A stretch of DNA of 64,000 bases from Bisporella sp. PMI_857 (lineage: Eukaryota > Ascomycota > Leotiomycetes > Helotiales > Helotiaceae): positions 186,001 through 250,000 of the forward strand of contig JAJSPD010000038.1 of NCBI GenBank assembly GCA_021307315.1, read 5' to 3'. The position numbers and the translations under genes were made by a program. Below the pieces are notes generated by a model. It worked only from the letters and a program-made list of their open reading frames with translations. It did not search any database and was not told the origin of the DNA. Below, piece after piece: positions 35,631 to 48,383 of this stretch (within the stretch, counting starts at the first letter, position 1; each line of letters starts with the position of its first letter).

Positions 35631-36730
35631 CGACTTCATAATGATTGGAAGACTTTTCTACGACTGTATGTTATGATGGCAGATATTACATGACGTGTAC
35701 ACATTACGACTGCGAGCGAGGAGCTGGGTAGGGATTTGAGGGTTTTCGGGCATTGCATACATATATCTAGCGGACTTGAGACGGGCGCAGTTTGTTTAAT
35801 TAATAGCTAGAGCTAGGTTCGCAAGGACACACCAAAAGCGACTTGCTATTTAAATTCATATGGAGAATTGTATTGGTCTTTTCTGCAGGTTTAGTGAAAC
35901 CTACTCTTTGCCACCTTGAAATTGATATGTCTTGACCGTTCCTGAGACATAGGAATGTGGACTCTGAATTTGGGAATGCAAGAAGTTTCTCAGCACTTCA
36001 GTCACTAAGCGCCGCCTCGTAGAATCTTATTGCTTTGGTGCTACATGCATCGCTCTTGGGATCAAAATTCTGTCTTGTAGTTCGTGATGCATTAAGTGTT
36101 GGCTTGGTGGAGGCCGACACACAACAGAAAATTTTATATCTCCCCCTAATAGCTTCCATCCCTTTGTAAAATCCAGCGATGGCTTGCCTGGTCAAGTGAC
36201 AAGAGTGCCAAAATTAGCAGATAGTCCAAAGCAGAAAACAGCATGAGAGAGGCAATTCAACCAGCTGGGGTCTTGTTTCGAAAGATCCGAAAAAGAGCTG
36301 CGTATAGGCTCCGCGATAAAGATATCCTATTTTTTAAAGCAAGTACAAAGCTCATGCTATGTGTCTCCAGTCCAACTTTTCTGGCCGGCCAACGATGGCT
36401 GGGCCAAGTCCGAATTTATGACAATGGGGCATCAAACTGCAGGATCACACAAAGCTTGGAGAGGCTTATATGCTATTTCAGCTCCATGACTAATGCCAAT
36501 CAGGCCAATAGCGAGTTTAAGGGCAGGTGTTTTATTGATACCGACTAAAAGCGTGTCTTGTGTGTAAATCTCGAGCACTGTTTATATTCCTTCTCCTTTC
36601 TGGTTAGAAAATCAGCGTAAAAGCTCCAATCCAACCACCATGCTTTGACGGCTGCTTGAATTAGAAATAAGGAGATAAAAGAGGTCAATGGGGTGCACTA
36701 GGCTTCCACGCAGAGGTTCGAACATCAAAT
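35631..36730. other. Intergenic, no supported gene
   Basis: This is the 3' flank of the Ras-like gene. ORFs at 35998-36548 show no family. Confidence 0.5.
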
Positions 36731-37379
36731 TTACTTCCAAGTATATGAACTGTGCTCTGAGAAGTAGTTTGGTACAGGAGCTTGAAATGTGTAAAAGTCG
36801 TCCTGCCAAGGATCATCTCCCGCATTCTCAGGTTGCCCTACGGCTTCGGCCTCAAGAAGCATGGCCACTATTTCAGGATTTTCCATCTGGAGTGCCAAGA
36901 CCAAAGGATATTCGTCTGTATAACTGGGTTTGTTAACATCAGCACCTGCATTGATGAGCCTTTCCACCACTTTCGTATACCGTCTGCGAATAGCCACTCG
37001 TAACGCCGTGCATCCGTTCACGCCCGCTATGTCAATAATTTCTGGTATTCGGCACCTCTGGTCATTTAGAGGAAATAGGAGCTTCAAAAACTCGATGCAC
37101 ATTTCTTCGTTTTGCAGAAGCTGGAAACTGTAAAGTTGTTTTAATAACGATATATTGTCTTGGAAGGTGTCTAGCTAGGTGTGATAGTGCACCAAGGAAT
37201 ACGTTTTTGGGTCCGATTTCAGGTCCGATTTCATATACACTGGAGTTTCCAAGTAGAAGGATCAGTAATTTGGAGAATTCCCCTGACACTGCTGCCATCA
37301 CAATGCCACCGAAGAAGTCGCTGTATTCTACTGGGGCATTATGGGCTAAGGCTAGCCGAACAAATGTGCCAGTATCCAC
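36731..37379 (-). pseudogene. Ankyrin-repeat protein remnant
   Basis: Two minus-strand segments, 37379..37203 and 37120..36731, can be joined by an 82-nt GT-AG intron to read KN|LLQNEEMCIEFLKLLF. The second contains a clear ankyrin pattern (GCTALRVAIRRRYTKVVERL, INAGADVNKPSYTDEYPLVL, then EIVAMLLEAEA). The 5' side has no recognisable start and no further repeats upstream, although ankyrin proteins of this type are usually several hundred residues long. It is therefore most likely a 3' fragment of a decayed gene. A short gene with unseen 5' exons remains possible. Confidence 0.5.
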
Positions 37380-37686
37380 CTATTGTCGCAGGTAAAACGG
37401 CCTCTGCATTGAAGTAATGATCGCCTGGTATATCGTCGATTAACGTGCTTCAAAGATTTATCCAGCCTGAAAACGAACTTGTAATAAATGTGCTCTGAGC
37501 AAGTATACTTTTCAGATAAGTGGAGCACCACAGAAAAATAGATATCCCACTCATTTATTTCTTAAGCATTGTTGTGCCTACATTATTTCCCGTGAGAGAG
37601 TCTTGTATCTAGACTCCCAGAGACTCCTTCTGAACAACTGCCTACTCCAATTGTTGAAGATGCCGTTCTACAAGTAAAGCCCACCA

Positions 37687-39652
37687 TTAGGTCTGAGGCG
37701 CACACTGGTAACCCCTATACGCAGGCGGCACGAAGATTCCACCATCCGTTCCATCCTGGATAACCACGCTCATGCCGCCTTGCAAATGACTCATGATATG
37801 GCAATGCACCAACCAAACACCCTCATTATCACTCGGCCTCCTCACCGCGAGCCACCCCTCCCCTCCAGGCGTGTAATACGTATCCCTCAGTTGAGGGTTT
37901 ACTAGATTGAACGTGCCGGCTGGTAGGTGTTGGGAGGCTTCAGCAACGGAGGACCAGGGAAAGGCACCGCTGCCTGACCCGAGGACGTGAAAGTGTCGCC
38001 CGTGGATGTGTACGGGATGCGCCGGCTGCCCAGATGGAATCTGCATGATATAGTCTACCCACGACATCTCCGAGGGTACGGTGATGGTGTGGTTATCCTG
38101 CAGGCCGGGCTGTGGGCTGAAGAGGAGTGGTGTGGCGGCTTCATGTTCGACGCGGGCAGTGGTATTGAATGCCCATTCATTGGTTGATGTGCCTATCCGC
38201 ATCGTCAATTTGTACGTTGCGTCGACGGTAGCAGGTACCACCGCCGGTGGGTATGGCTTCGCGACCGAGCCGTCGTAGAAGATTGCGGCTGCGCTGACGT
38301 TTTGGCCGCGTTCGTTGATGAAGGGCACAGACGGGGCTGTCGACTGAGGCTTCCCCACGATTTGGAAGTCGATTATAGCTGTCGCAAAAAGAATCTGTGG
38401 GTCAATTACAGAACTGAGACGAAGAGTGTACTTCTTGGCTTCTGTAAACTTAGCAAGAATGGTGTAGCGTTGGCCATGGACCATCAAAAAGACATTGGCC
38501 CGGACTGGTTCAATGTAGTTGCCATCTAGAGCTACCACCCAGCCATTTATCTCATCTATAGATGCTTGATTTAAATGCAACCCAGATGCTCCGATCAGAT
38601 CAAAGACGACCCATGTCTCATTTTCGGTCCTGGGCCGCTTGATCGTCGTGACGTGGGGAGTTGTACTTGTAGGGTTGCATTCATAAAACAGATTATGAGG
38701 AATGGCGCTAAGGTCAACCGGTGGCCCTCCTGGCGGGTCTAGGATTGAATAGACCTCGGGTGGTAAACATCTACGATAATTAGACGAAATCAGAAATATG
38801 AGTGGGGGATGACTTACGACTTATCCGTGAGTGTTGCATTTGGGACGAGTGAAAGGAGGAAAGCCATTCCAGGCGTAATGAGTGGCTGTTGCTGCTGAGG
38901 GGTGAGGCAGTTCACTTTCCCCTTGCCGTTAATTAGAAGTGAATCGAACACAAGGTGTTCCATATGTGACCTTTCCGAAATCTCCGCCTCGACTTCGGAC
39001 TCCGTGTGCCTCCAATCGCCCAACAGAAGTGGTATACGATTTCTTTCGGCCTTTTCGATTAGTGCCAAAGATTGGGTATTCGTGGTGACCAGTCCATAAG
39101 GCCTGGCTGTACCAGCTTTGGGATGAATTATCAAGGCACCATAAAGGCCATCATTGAGTTGACTCGCAGAGTGAGAGTGGTACCAGTAAGATCCATGCTG
39201 GGTTGCCTTCCATTTATATGTGAATGCGCATCCTGGCTGGATAAGTCGTTGCGTTAGACCAGGAACTCCATCCGACCATGGGGTATCAAACATCTCAATT
39301 CCTAAAGTAAATTAACCACGAGAAAAAAAAACTTTGATACAGGCATAGGATCCAATGACATACCATGATAGTGGATAGAGATATTGTGTGGTGATTGATT
39401 ATTTACAGAGACAATAGCATCGTCCCCTTCATTAAACTCCAGAAGTGGTGCTGGGAACTTTCCGTTAACCTTAAAAAGCTTCCTGGAAAATCCATCTGGT
39501 GCTCCTGTTTCCCATGTGACAGTTAAGTCGTATCGCCGAACATTTTGATGAGGATGGGAAAGTTCTGCCGGAACCGCATGAATAAGGGAAAATAACGAGA
39601 AGAAAGACAATAATGCCAAGAAGTCGACTTTGAAATCAGTAAGAAAACCCAT
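37687..39652 (-). CDS. Laccase-like multicopper oxidase, secreted
   Basis: Exons 39652..39364, 39301..38818 and 38770..37687 (introns 62 and 47 nt) encode 618 aa. A signal peptide covers about residues 1-26. The four copper motifs are present: NISIHYHG, GSYWYHSH, HPVHIHGRHFHVLG and WLVHCHIMSHLQGGM, the last giving the T1 Cys-His pair and a Met as likely axial ligand. The three cupredoxin domains are in normal order. These enzymes oxidise phenols or metals with reduction of O2 to water outside the cell. The sequence is of the ascomycete laccase-like type, with no Fet3-type transmembrane tail. A TATA-like sequence lies 68 nt upstream. Intact; no pigment-cluster partner was seen nearby. Confidence 0.94.
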
Positions 39653-42600
39653 CCTGAACGCGGAGAACTCGAGGAATAGACTGCGGGAGATAGAGCATCA
39701 TTTGAAGAATCTATCGCTTCTTATATATCATCTTCAGATGACTAAAGACACGCAATTGCCAATGACGAAGTCTCCTTTTCACATCTTGTGTAAGCTCGGT
39801 GTATTATTATGCTAACACGGGAGGTGTGGTGTCTTTGTACCATGTCTAATGGCTTATTCTGAGCAGTGCCTCAATTTTGAGCGGGCTGATCAGTATGTGT
39901 TCTCTTTCTTACGCCCAGGTAAGTTGTAACTTGGAAAGAGGCTTTATTGCAGAAAAAAAAGGTTTAATGACTGCCGAATTTGGACACCAAACACTCAAAC
40001 ACGGAAGTCTGTCTATCTGTGCCCTTTTGCAATATGCGAAATGACACTGTAGGTTCGTTTGTGTAGCAGAACTTACCCACACAAAATATTTCCGAGTTCC
40101 GAAGCGATATCGCTTCTATGCCGATCTCAGGAACAGACACAAAAATAAATGGCTGATGACTTTGGTGGCAGCCAATGAGTGCTAGGAGGTGAACCCCTAT
40201 GAATCAAACCCATATATTTATGGAATTCTGTTCGCGAATCTTGCAGAAGACATGCAACTGGATTGCTGAAATGTGACCTTGCCCACGTGTGGCACATGGT
40301 GTCGGCAAGGATGTGAGCCATCCACACAATTACCAAGGCTGGAAGTAAGCACATAAGCAACACAACCTGGACAGCCAGTAGTAAGTTAATTTCAGCCGCA
40401 CATTTTGCGCCGCACAAGTGAGCTCGATCTTGGTGTAACTCTTAATTGTGCCTCTTACAAAGCAACTATGTGATTGGGAAGAGGTGGGATCGGTAGAAAA
40501 AACACGAGAGGCGCAAGGACTACTCGGGACCAATTAAGACACAAGTACGGAACAACGATCGACCGCTGATGTCAGAGTGTGATTGAGCATGATTAAATCA
40601 ATGCAAAAAGAAACTTCACGCTACAAGAGAAGAAGTGTACATAGGACTGCAGATGGCGGGGAAGAACCTAGCAAATCCCATCTAGCTGGCACAATGATTG
40701 GTGTAAACAAGAGGGAGTGAAATGAGAAGATATTGATAGAAATCATGATCGCAGAACAAAAGTATGGCTCTCTTGCAGCATTCTATATCCTTCCACGTCT
40801 CCATTGTTTTAAGACTCATGTTCTTGAGCTCTCGCTTAAATAGGGGCGCATTTACAGTCACTTGGTTCGCAGCCTCTATTATGGTAAGATTTGTAAATAC
40901 TGCTTGGCAAGATGTTGCCGCTGTTGATGCGGCAAGCTTCACGCCACGCAAGCCCCTGAACGCCTCCTGGCTTAAGCCGCAAAGCTCACGACAATAACTC
41001 AGCGTTAAATGGAAACCAAGGGGGCAGGTTTTTTCAACCACTGTACTATTCAGTAGTAGCATTATGCCATGTATTACCTTCCATTCTGAGCGTGAGCCAC
41101 CAACAGTCCGGTGCTTCATTTGCGCTGATCTCGGATAGATGACCCCAGATAGAGAATAAGGAAAACCAGGGCACTTCAAAGACTAAATAATTTCGCGATT
41201 AAATGACAGGAAAACTGTATGCAGCTGTGTTGAGTGTTGGGAAATAATCCGTAAGCCTTGTTATGGTAGCTCCATGCAAGAGCCTGCTGTATGACTTTCG
41301 CCATCTTAGCTGATTTGCTGCAGACCGAATGCCGGCCATAGTATTAGGGGAGTAATACCCGCGCCGGTTGTTAAAGGAATAACTGTGGCATGATTTGACT
41401 GGGTGATTGTGAAAAGGAGTATCAGGACTAATAATGTCAGCCTCTAATTGGTTGTCCATGAAAACCTTTGCTTCATAGTGGCTCCTTCCAAACATCTGGA
41501 CCGCTTCATAATCTGCGATAGCCGCCAAGGTCAAATATGCGACATAAAGCTGCTGGTGGTGGATTTCAAAATTCTGTATCGCGAGAGCTAATGAAGTATT
41601 TAATATGGATGAAATCCTTGTTGATATGTTGCTATAGGCATTGGTAGATGCTATTGTTGCGCTAAATAGATGATTGAGGATGCTATAAGTTATGGATGGA
41701 TGCTTTACTATCATCTAAGATGAGTATGTCGAGAACAGCGAGTCTGACCTTGTTATGAAAGACCTATTCCAGACAGCACAATTACAATTGCTATGACTAA
41801 CCCATAGGTTTTTTTTTGGTCTTTTTTGCCTGATATTGTAAATGATCGTAGGAATGGAGCAATCTTGACTATCCCGGCCGAAGGCAATGTGTGCACAGGC
41901 GTAATAAGGCGTGTCCTAAATGGGATAAAGGAGAAAGTTGTACCGACTGTTCTGAATACGAGCCTTTGCTTTTGAAGAAATAAAACTCGCTCATTTCATC
42001 TTACATTGTCCAAGGTTTGACTTCTCTGGAAATTTAATGTCGAAGTGACTTCCAGACTGGAGTGAACTTTCCTTAAGCGCCACAATGGAGTACAATCCTA
42101 AGACTATTGCCTAGAGTAGAACCAAAAAATGACGAGGACTTGATTGGTGCAGGTGGAAGCATTTCCCGGCGCCGCTTTTCGTTTATGAAGTGTAGAATCC
42201 ACGGCCTGTGCTCGGGGTCGATTTCAAAACGCAAAAGGGTTGTGCCGTTCTTGGCGTCGACAAGAATCCTTCCGCAGAGACTATCTTTGGACGAGGCGGG
42301 GACAGTTTAGATGTAAGTAGTCGTTATCAGCCAAAGTCCTTCTGGAACTCGACTGTCGTGTTCACACTGGGTTCTGAGAGCGCTAAGAGACGGAAGTCGG
42401 TCGGGGCGGAAAATTCCTTGTTTACCTTAGTTGGGCAGACTGTATTGGTTCTCTGAAGCCTTTGTGTACTGATACTTAGTCTAGAACTCATGTTCTTAGA
42501 GGTGTTGCCCATAAAATATAAATCCATGTAAACCTGGAGGAAGCCAGAAGAGCTTCTGGAAATCCATTTCTGACCGTAATTAGTCAAAACAGCATGCTGT

Positions 42601-43703
42601 CTCTATGTGTACTGAAGGGTTCGATGAGGGATCTCTAATGTCCTTGTCTCTTTAGCGTTCTGTACCAGGATACGTAAAAATATGCTTGGGCTCAGAAATA
42701 ATTCCTCATCTTAGAGCGACGGTCAGCCTGAGAACGTATATAACCGTCCTAGACCCGAATATTCTGTACTTCGGGCAGCGTATTTGACAAAGACCCAAGT
42801 TGGTATAATTCGGTGCTCTTATGACGGGAAATGCTCAAGAAAAAAACCGAAGATGTCGTTCCTTTCCAAAGGCTCAAACGCAATATATAAGGGTGTCTCG
42901 AAGAACTTTGAATATCTGTCCCGGCTGTTCTCAGCCAACGAGCTAGAAAGACATAGCGCCTGGCTCTCCTGGACACGATGAATGGTCCGATTGCCAGATT
43001 TGTGAAAGCGATATGATTGAATACTTGTAAGGAAACTACTAGCTTTAGAATAAGAGTCTCACTATTCGAGAATCGCATATAATTATTTGCTGGATCAAAC
43101 TTGGGGCGAGGCTCTGGGCTTATTTTAAGTAAAGGCCTAACTAAATGGTCAGTACGATCGAGGCTTGGCGTCTTTATATTGGATTTAACTTACGAATCAA
43201 CCTTGACGAGATATCTTCCCTAGTTTTCGTTATTTCCCGATCGAGATATGGGATATAGTGGAGAGAAGGAGGATAGAATACCGAGAAGGCGGTCCAAAAG
43301 AGAGTGCTTTGCAATGCTTGGGCTGCTCACAGCCGCGTAAGGCGACTAACCATGAACACGGATACGGCAGCCCTAGCTTCAAGACAGGCACAAGCATTCC
43401 ACCTTGGTTTGAAACTTTATTTAAACATGATACCAGTACCTGGGCTCAAGCTCATAAAATTATTTGGGACAAACGTGCAGCAAAAAGACTTTCAAATTTA
43501 TCCTTCTAGTATGCTCCTTGAGAATGTTATCACCAATCCGACTCCGTCCTATCCAAGAATTACAGCTTGTGGCTCAACCATGCAGTTACCCATTATTTTT
43601 GTTTTCCGGTGTTTTGACCCGGTTTATGCTTTGCGACCGGCTGCCAGACTGTTAGTGATAATCCACTCAAATGGGAAGGAAAGGAAGCAATTGGACTAGA
43701 AAT
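39653..43703. other. Gene-poor interval, two doubtful long ORFs
   Basis: About 4 kb hold no recognisable gene. Two minus-strand ORFs stand out by length: 41714..41199 (171 codons) and 41179..40682 (165 codons), in different frames 20 bp apart. Neither has a known motif, and no splice pair that clearly joins them was found. Both could be chance or parts of one unknown gene. The remaining ORFs to 43699 are short. Confidence 0.4.
39720..39727 (-). promoter_or_regulatory. TATA-like box of the laccase-like gene
   Basis: TATATAAG on the minus strand lies 68 nt before the ATG at 39652, a plausible core promoter spacing. Motif and position only. Confidence 0.4.
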
Positions 43704-44309
43704 TCATATAAATGTAGAATAGTGCAATTTCGCAAGAAGCCACATACTTTTAACAACAGCCGCACTGTTAAAGGCCACGACTGCACCAGACGCGTCAGTC
43801 ATAGAGGCAGCCTCGGCTGATACCTGACGCTTAACCTTGCCAGTCTTTACAACAGCCGCACTGTTAAAGGCCACGACTGCACCAGACGCGTCAGTCATAG
43901 AGGCAGCCTCGGCTGATACCTGACGCTTGACTTTGCCAGTCTTGACAACAGCCGCACTGTTAAAGGCCACGACGGCACCAGACGCGTCAGTCATAGAGGC
44001 AGCCTCAGCTGATACCTGGCGCTTTGCCATTGGTGCATCTGCGACATCTTCCGAGTTAGCTTTGGTCATAATTTTTGGTGGAATGATCTTGTTTCTCTAG
44101 GTGCTTGAAGTGTGGGTATGGGTGGATATTGACTCCATCCTCGCCATTGGGCTGGACAAAGGGTATTTTGTTTTTCAAATCCAGTTTCGAAAGGACTTAG
44201 GAGTCAATAGTGAATATTTTGACATACCGTCGAGAGGTTGAGGAAGAGCGATGGGAGTAGCCATGGCAAAGGCCACAAAGGAAACGACAGCGAGGACTGA
44301 GAATTGCAT
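43704..44309 (-). CDS. Secreted repeat peptide precursor with Kex2-type processing sites
   Basis: Exon 1 (44309..44228) encodes a signal peptide (MQFSVLAVVSFVAFAMATPI, then ALPQPLD). A 168-nt intron (44227..44060) leads to exon 2, which reads ANSEDVADAPMAKR and then three near-identical 32-residue repeats. Each repeat starts QVSAEAASMTDASGAVVAF and ends in KTGKVKR, except the last, which stops after NSAAVVK. Each repeat is preceded by Lys-Arg, so Kex2 cleavage would release about 30-residue Ala/Val/Ser-rich peptides starting with Gln and lacking Cys, Tyr and Trp. This is the layout of fungal Kex2-processed repeat proteins (pheromone, repellent and RiPP precursors). The 3' end is uncertain: reading through ends at 43704, or a GTATGT donor after VVK may start another intron. 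Confidence 0.8.
43755..44033 (-). repeat. Three tandem 96-bp coding repeats
   Basis: Units start at 43755, 43851 and 43947 on the plus strand, with an exact 96-bp period. Units 1 and 2 are identical over the first roughly 75 bp, with differences confined to the KTGKV linker. Unit 3 has a few substitutions and a diverged linker. The near identity at DNA level points to recent expansion or homogenisation. Confidence 0.93.
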
Positions 44310-45546
44310 CTTGATGGACGGAGTATAATCAATTTGAAGGTATATGCGAGAAGATGGGTCGTCCGGCGACAAAAGTCTAGAAGCTGAAAATAACGAATGG
44401 AAATTCAAAGGGTAATTGAGCAGGTAAGAAGAGATGAAGAAAGGGAAAGAAGGAGAAGAAGTCGGGGGTGAAAACGTTACTTGTATATGCCAAGGAGTAT
44501 TCAGATCTGGTCGAGACCCTTGCCCTACAGCGATGTCATCCTGGGCGGAGACCGCCAATGTTGCAGACAGGGGTTCATGAGAATTTGAGTTGGTGATCGT
44601 TTAGCTAGTGAGACGACAACAGTTTGGGACGACGCTTGTTTTACATCCCGAGCTTTGACAAGTGACTAAAGTCTAGATGACAGAAAACTCAAATTTTGAG
44701 GCTGAACAAAATACCAGGCAACTTTGAAATTTCGATGTCTTCATAGATCACCAAGGAGAGCTTCTGGGATATTGGGGCCAGCAAAATCCTGATGGCTTCG
44801 TGACTGACGTTAAAGAGAGGGATGCCGCCGCAGTGACGTTTGGCGGAAATTACCCCAAGCTTTTAACAATATCAAATCACAACCCCGGACCCGCAGTGGT
44901 CAGCTATTTTCATCGCATCTCAACGCGGCAATTCATGGGGCTCTTTACGAACTTCAAACTGGTCTGAGACAGCTCCAGCCCTCAGAAAATCCAAACGGCC
45001 AGCTTGGCGCGGAAGGGAACAAAACAATCCGAGGAAAATTCATGCGCCGTTTCTGGATCTTCAGACGAAATTCCATTTCAAGTATTCTGTGCTTGATGGA
45101 GTGACGACGACAAGCTTTTCGGTATTCTTTAAGCTTGAAAACAGGACCCAAGAGTTGACAAGATCAAAACTAGGGGATGAAACAAAGCGAAACAATGGAT
45201 GATGACTAAGGTGAGATTATTTCACGTGATGGCCAACTCACGTGCAACAATCCCATCTTTAGAGTTTTATGCGGCTGCACAACTTGTGCTCCCCAAAGTT
45301 GTGAAAATAGGGATTAATTGATGAGGCTGAACTTATGCAAACCTCAACGACCCACCCTCATCACTAATCTAAATCTACCCCGCCCCTCCCCGCCATTCCA
45401 ACGATGATGACGGAGACGCCAGCACAACAACCTCCTCCCCCTCCTTACTATAGCCTAACAGCAGCCATATCTCGAAGCAGTACACCACCCCGCCCTCACC
45501 ACTCCATTACAGGTCGCCGACAAGCATATTCATCCCACCCGCAGCC
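44310..45546. other. Divergent intergenic region
   Basis: It contains the promoters of the repeat peptide precursor (minus) and the AMMECR1 gene (plus). The ORF at 44954-45151 is short and unsupported. Confidence 0.5.
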
Positions 45547-46344
45547 ATGGCGACCATAGAACACTGTCTCTACTGCTTCGAGTCCCTCGCCGCCGAGCTG
45601 GAGAAGCGTAAACCTCTGACGCTGTCACAAGTCAAGTCGTCCTATGCCGAGTTCGAGATATCCAAATCCGACCTCGTAAACTCTAAGCCGCCTCTCAAAA
45701 ACCAGCTCCTGGAAGCCTCGCATCTCTCCAGCGGTGCCTCGACACCATCTTCCTCCTCGTCCTCTTCACTTGGAACTTCAACAGAGGCCACAACGCCCAA
45801 CAGCTCTCTCTCCTCCTTCGAACCAACAGAAACTCCTCTTTTTGTCACCTGGAACACCGTGTCATCGCACGGCCACTCCCTGCGCGGCTGCATCGGAACT
45901 TTTGAGTCGCTCCCGCTTTCCACCGGCCTCTCCTCCTACGCCATCACCTCCGCGCTACAAGATACGCGATTCTCACCCATCACACTCTCCGAGCTTTCGT
46001 CCCTCTCCGTCTCTGTGACCCTTCTCACCGATTTCGAAGACGCGGATGGTCCTCTAGACTGGGAACTCGGCACTCATGGATTGAGAATCGCATTCGTGAA
46101 TAAGGGCAGGAGGTACGGCGCTACATATCTGCCGGATGTAGCGACAGAGCAAGGGTGGACGAAGGAGGAGACGATTGTGAGTCTCATGCGTAAAGCGGGG
46201 TGGAGCGGGAAGAGGGACCGGTGGAGAGAGGTTGAGCCTAATATGGATGTGGTGCGGTATAAAGGCAAGGCGTTAAGCATGGATTATGAGGTGTTTAAGG
46301 AGTGGAGGGAATGGTTTGAGAAGGAATTAAATAGCCAGGATTAG
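45547..46344 (+). CDS. AMMECR1-domain protein
   Basis: A single exon encodes 265 aa. After an N-terminal part with a Ser/Thr-rich insert (about residues 60-95), the AMMECR1 domain shows its hallmark SLRGCIGTFESLPL, then SSYAITSALQDTRFSPIT, VSVTLLTDFEDADGPLDW, HGLRIAFVNKGRRYGATYLP and EGWTKEETIVSLMRKAGW-like segments. The family is conserved from archaea to humans. The fold suggests a nucleic-acid or enzymatic role, but the biochemical function is unknown. The Ser-rich insertion is a common fungal feature. No intron and no lesion. Confidence 0.95.
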   Translation: MATIEHCLYCFESLAAELEKRKPLTLSQVKSSYAEFEISKSDLVNSKPPLKNQLLEASHLSSGASTPSSSSSSSLGTSTEATTPNSSLSSFEPTETPLFVTWNTVSSHGHSLRGCIGTFESLPLSTGLSSYAITSALQDTRFSPITLSELSSLSVSVTLLTDFEDADGPLDWELGTHGLRIAFVNKGRRYGATYLPDVATEQGWTKEETIVSLMRKAGWSGKRDRWREVEPNMDVVRYKGKALSMDYEVFKEWREWFEKELNSQD

Positions 46345-48113
46345 AGGCATCATACAGGACTGGAGTGTGCGTTTTATACGGAATTCTGGGGTAATTGGGT
46401 GGGCAAATAGAAAGGTGGTTGGCCTATATCGCGTAGATTACGCTTAATTTACAACTCGAAATATTTTCAAATATGTCTAAGCATCTTGTACAATTTGATG
46501 TATTAAGTTTTCTTTCTAGCCGTACTATTTTAAGCCTTTCGTTTTTGAATTGTTTCAGAGCAGGATATTAACAGGGTATCCGCCCTTAAGTCTAAGTACA
46601 CTTCTAACCGGAGTTTGAGACAGGTTCATCATATATGGTAATTTCATATAAGTTGGATGTTGAGTCTGACATGTGTCAGCTAGTTATACATCAATCCAGG
46701 TTTACGCACACGGATGTCTTCACTTTTGATCCGCGAAAATCTCACTCTCCCTTCAGTTTGCATTTGAACCTGTTATGCTGTCTGCAGTACCGCTGTTGTT
46801 GTTCTGTTCTGGATTGAAAACCCAATACCCAAAGTCGACGGGAAAGAGAGGGTTGGTCATGAACAATCATATTCAACACCGACCCCAAAATCATGGGGGT
46901 TAGGTTATTTATCAACAACTATGTACTTCCTTATTTTTTTTATAAACGTGTAGGGGAATTGCTCCCAAAACAACCTCTAGCGGAATTGCAATTCTCTCAA
47001 GGCTGCTTGGAAAGATCTCAGAAACCGGATTTATATGCTACAGAATAGTGGGTGAAGAACATTCGAGTGACTAGTCAATACAAGAATTATCATTTAATGA
47101 GTAAACGTAAATTTAAGTACAACAAATCAAAGATTGCTAGATCCTGGGATTCATTATAAAAGAACCGACGCTATCTAGTTTTTTGATGTCAAGCCTTTCC
47201 TTGAAACTAGTTCTTGCATTAGGAGGGGTTGTTTGTTCGGCTTGGGCAAATTATTATTTCCGGTGAATAGACTGTCATCTAATCGAGGAGATACCAGTTG
47301 CAGCCGGGACGTACCCTTGGCAAACACCGCCGATTCAAAAGAATGGTGTTATTTTACGTATTGATTTGTTGTCAATGTGTAAGGCCCTTTCTTTTTAACA
47401 GGCAACAGTGTTTCAGATAAAAACAGTTGTCTTGCTGAGGAACACTTACACATGGATAAATTAGTTCCTTGGTGAATGATTATAGAATATTCAAATCAAT
47501 TCCAAATTAGATACTCAAGAAGTGTCCACTCAGTCCCTTCACCATGTATCAAGCAAATGAGTTAGCCTACCATATTAACGTTTCTATCGCCTCTTTACAC
47601 TCTCAGAATACAAATACTCTATCTCCTTCTCTTATATAGTACCAATACGCTTCTGAATTCTCCTTTGTAGATAAAAGCGTGGCCTATCTATCTTAAAACG
47701 ATACAACACACTTTTGGTGAGATTTTTTGGAGATTTTTTGGGGAGAGGTTTTTTATTAAAAAAACAGATGCAATTTAGCCCACCATTGCAAAGAAGCGCG
47801 ATCTAGCTTGTAGTAAGGTTCTTTGGTCCCGCCCGTGATTATTGTAATAGGATTTCTTTGCTACTCTCAAGAACATCGTATGCACAGAGCTAGGTATGGA
47901 TCTCGGTGAAAAAAGAATAATATGCAGATCTGTAACAAGCTAAAGCGGCTGGAGAAAAAAAAAGGTGTTGTTTGATTGTGTGGATGTGTTTAATTTTACA
48001 AATCAAGAAAGAATTGACACGTTTAAGAAAGGAGTTGACAATGGAAAAGAGATAGTGGCTGTTCTGCCACTAGAATGTTGAGGCTTCTGCTAGTTTTCGG
48101 TATGTTAAATAAA
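46345..48113. other. AT-rich gene desert, left edge of degenerate compartment
   Basis: No ORF with support. Base composition becomes clearly AT-rich from about 46.4 kb and stays so, with interruptions, to about 60.8 kb. Confidence 0.55.
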
Positions 48114-48272
48114 ACGGCAAATGACTAGAATACCATCAAAAAGTGCCCAAAACCCTATATTACCATACCTTCCGTTGCTATAGGACTGGAATACCACAAT
48201 TTTGTCTTGGCAACAAAAGTATGGTAATCTAGGGTTTGGGCACTTTTTGATGGTATTCTAGTCATTTGTCGT
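48114..48272. mobile_element. Short terminal-inverted-repeat element (MITE-like)
   Basis: A near-perfect inverted repeat: the left arm (48114-48168) begins acggcaaatgactagaatac and the right arm (48218-48272) ends gtattctagtcatttgtcgt. The arms are about 55 bp with few mismatches and flank a 50-bp spacer, so the whole unit can fold into one hairpin. Its ends match those of the element at 54136-54571. It has no coding capacity. No clear target duplication was seen. Confidence 0.72.
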
Positions 48273-48383
48273 AAAATTTATTAATCCTCGCAACAACTCT
48301 TTTTCATAGTAGTGACTCACACAATTCTAATAAACATGAGTTTTACCCTCGTGCAGTAATTGCATTTTCGGTTGCAAAGGCCA

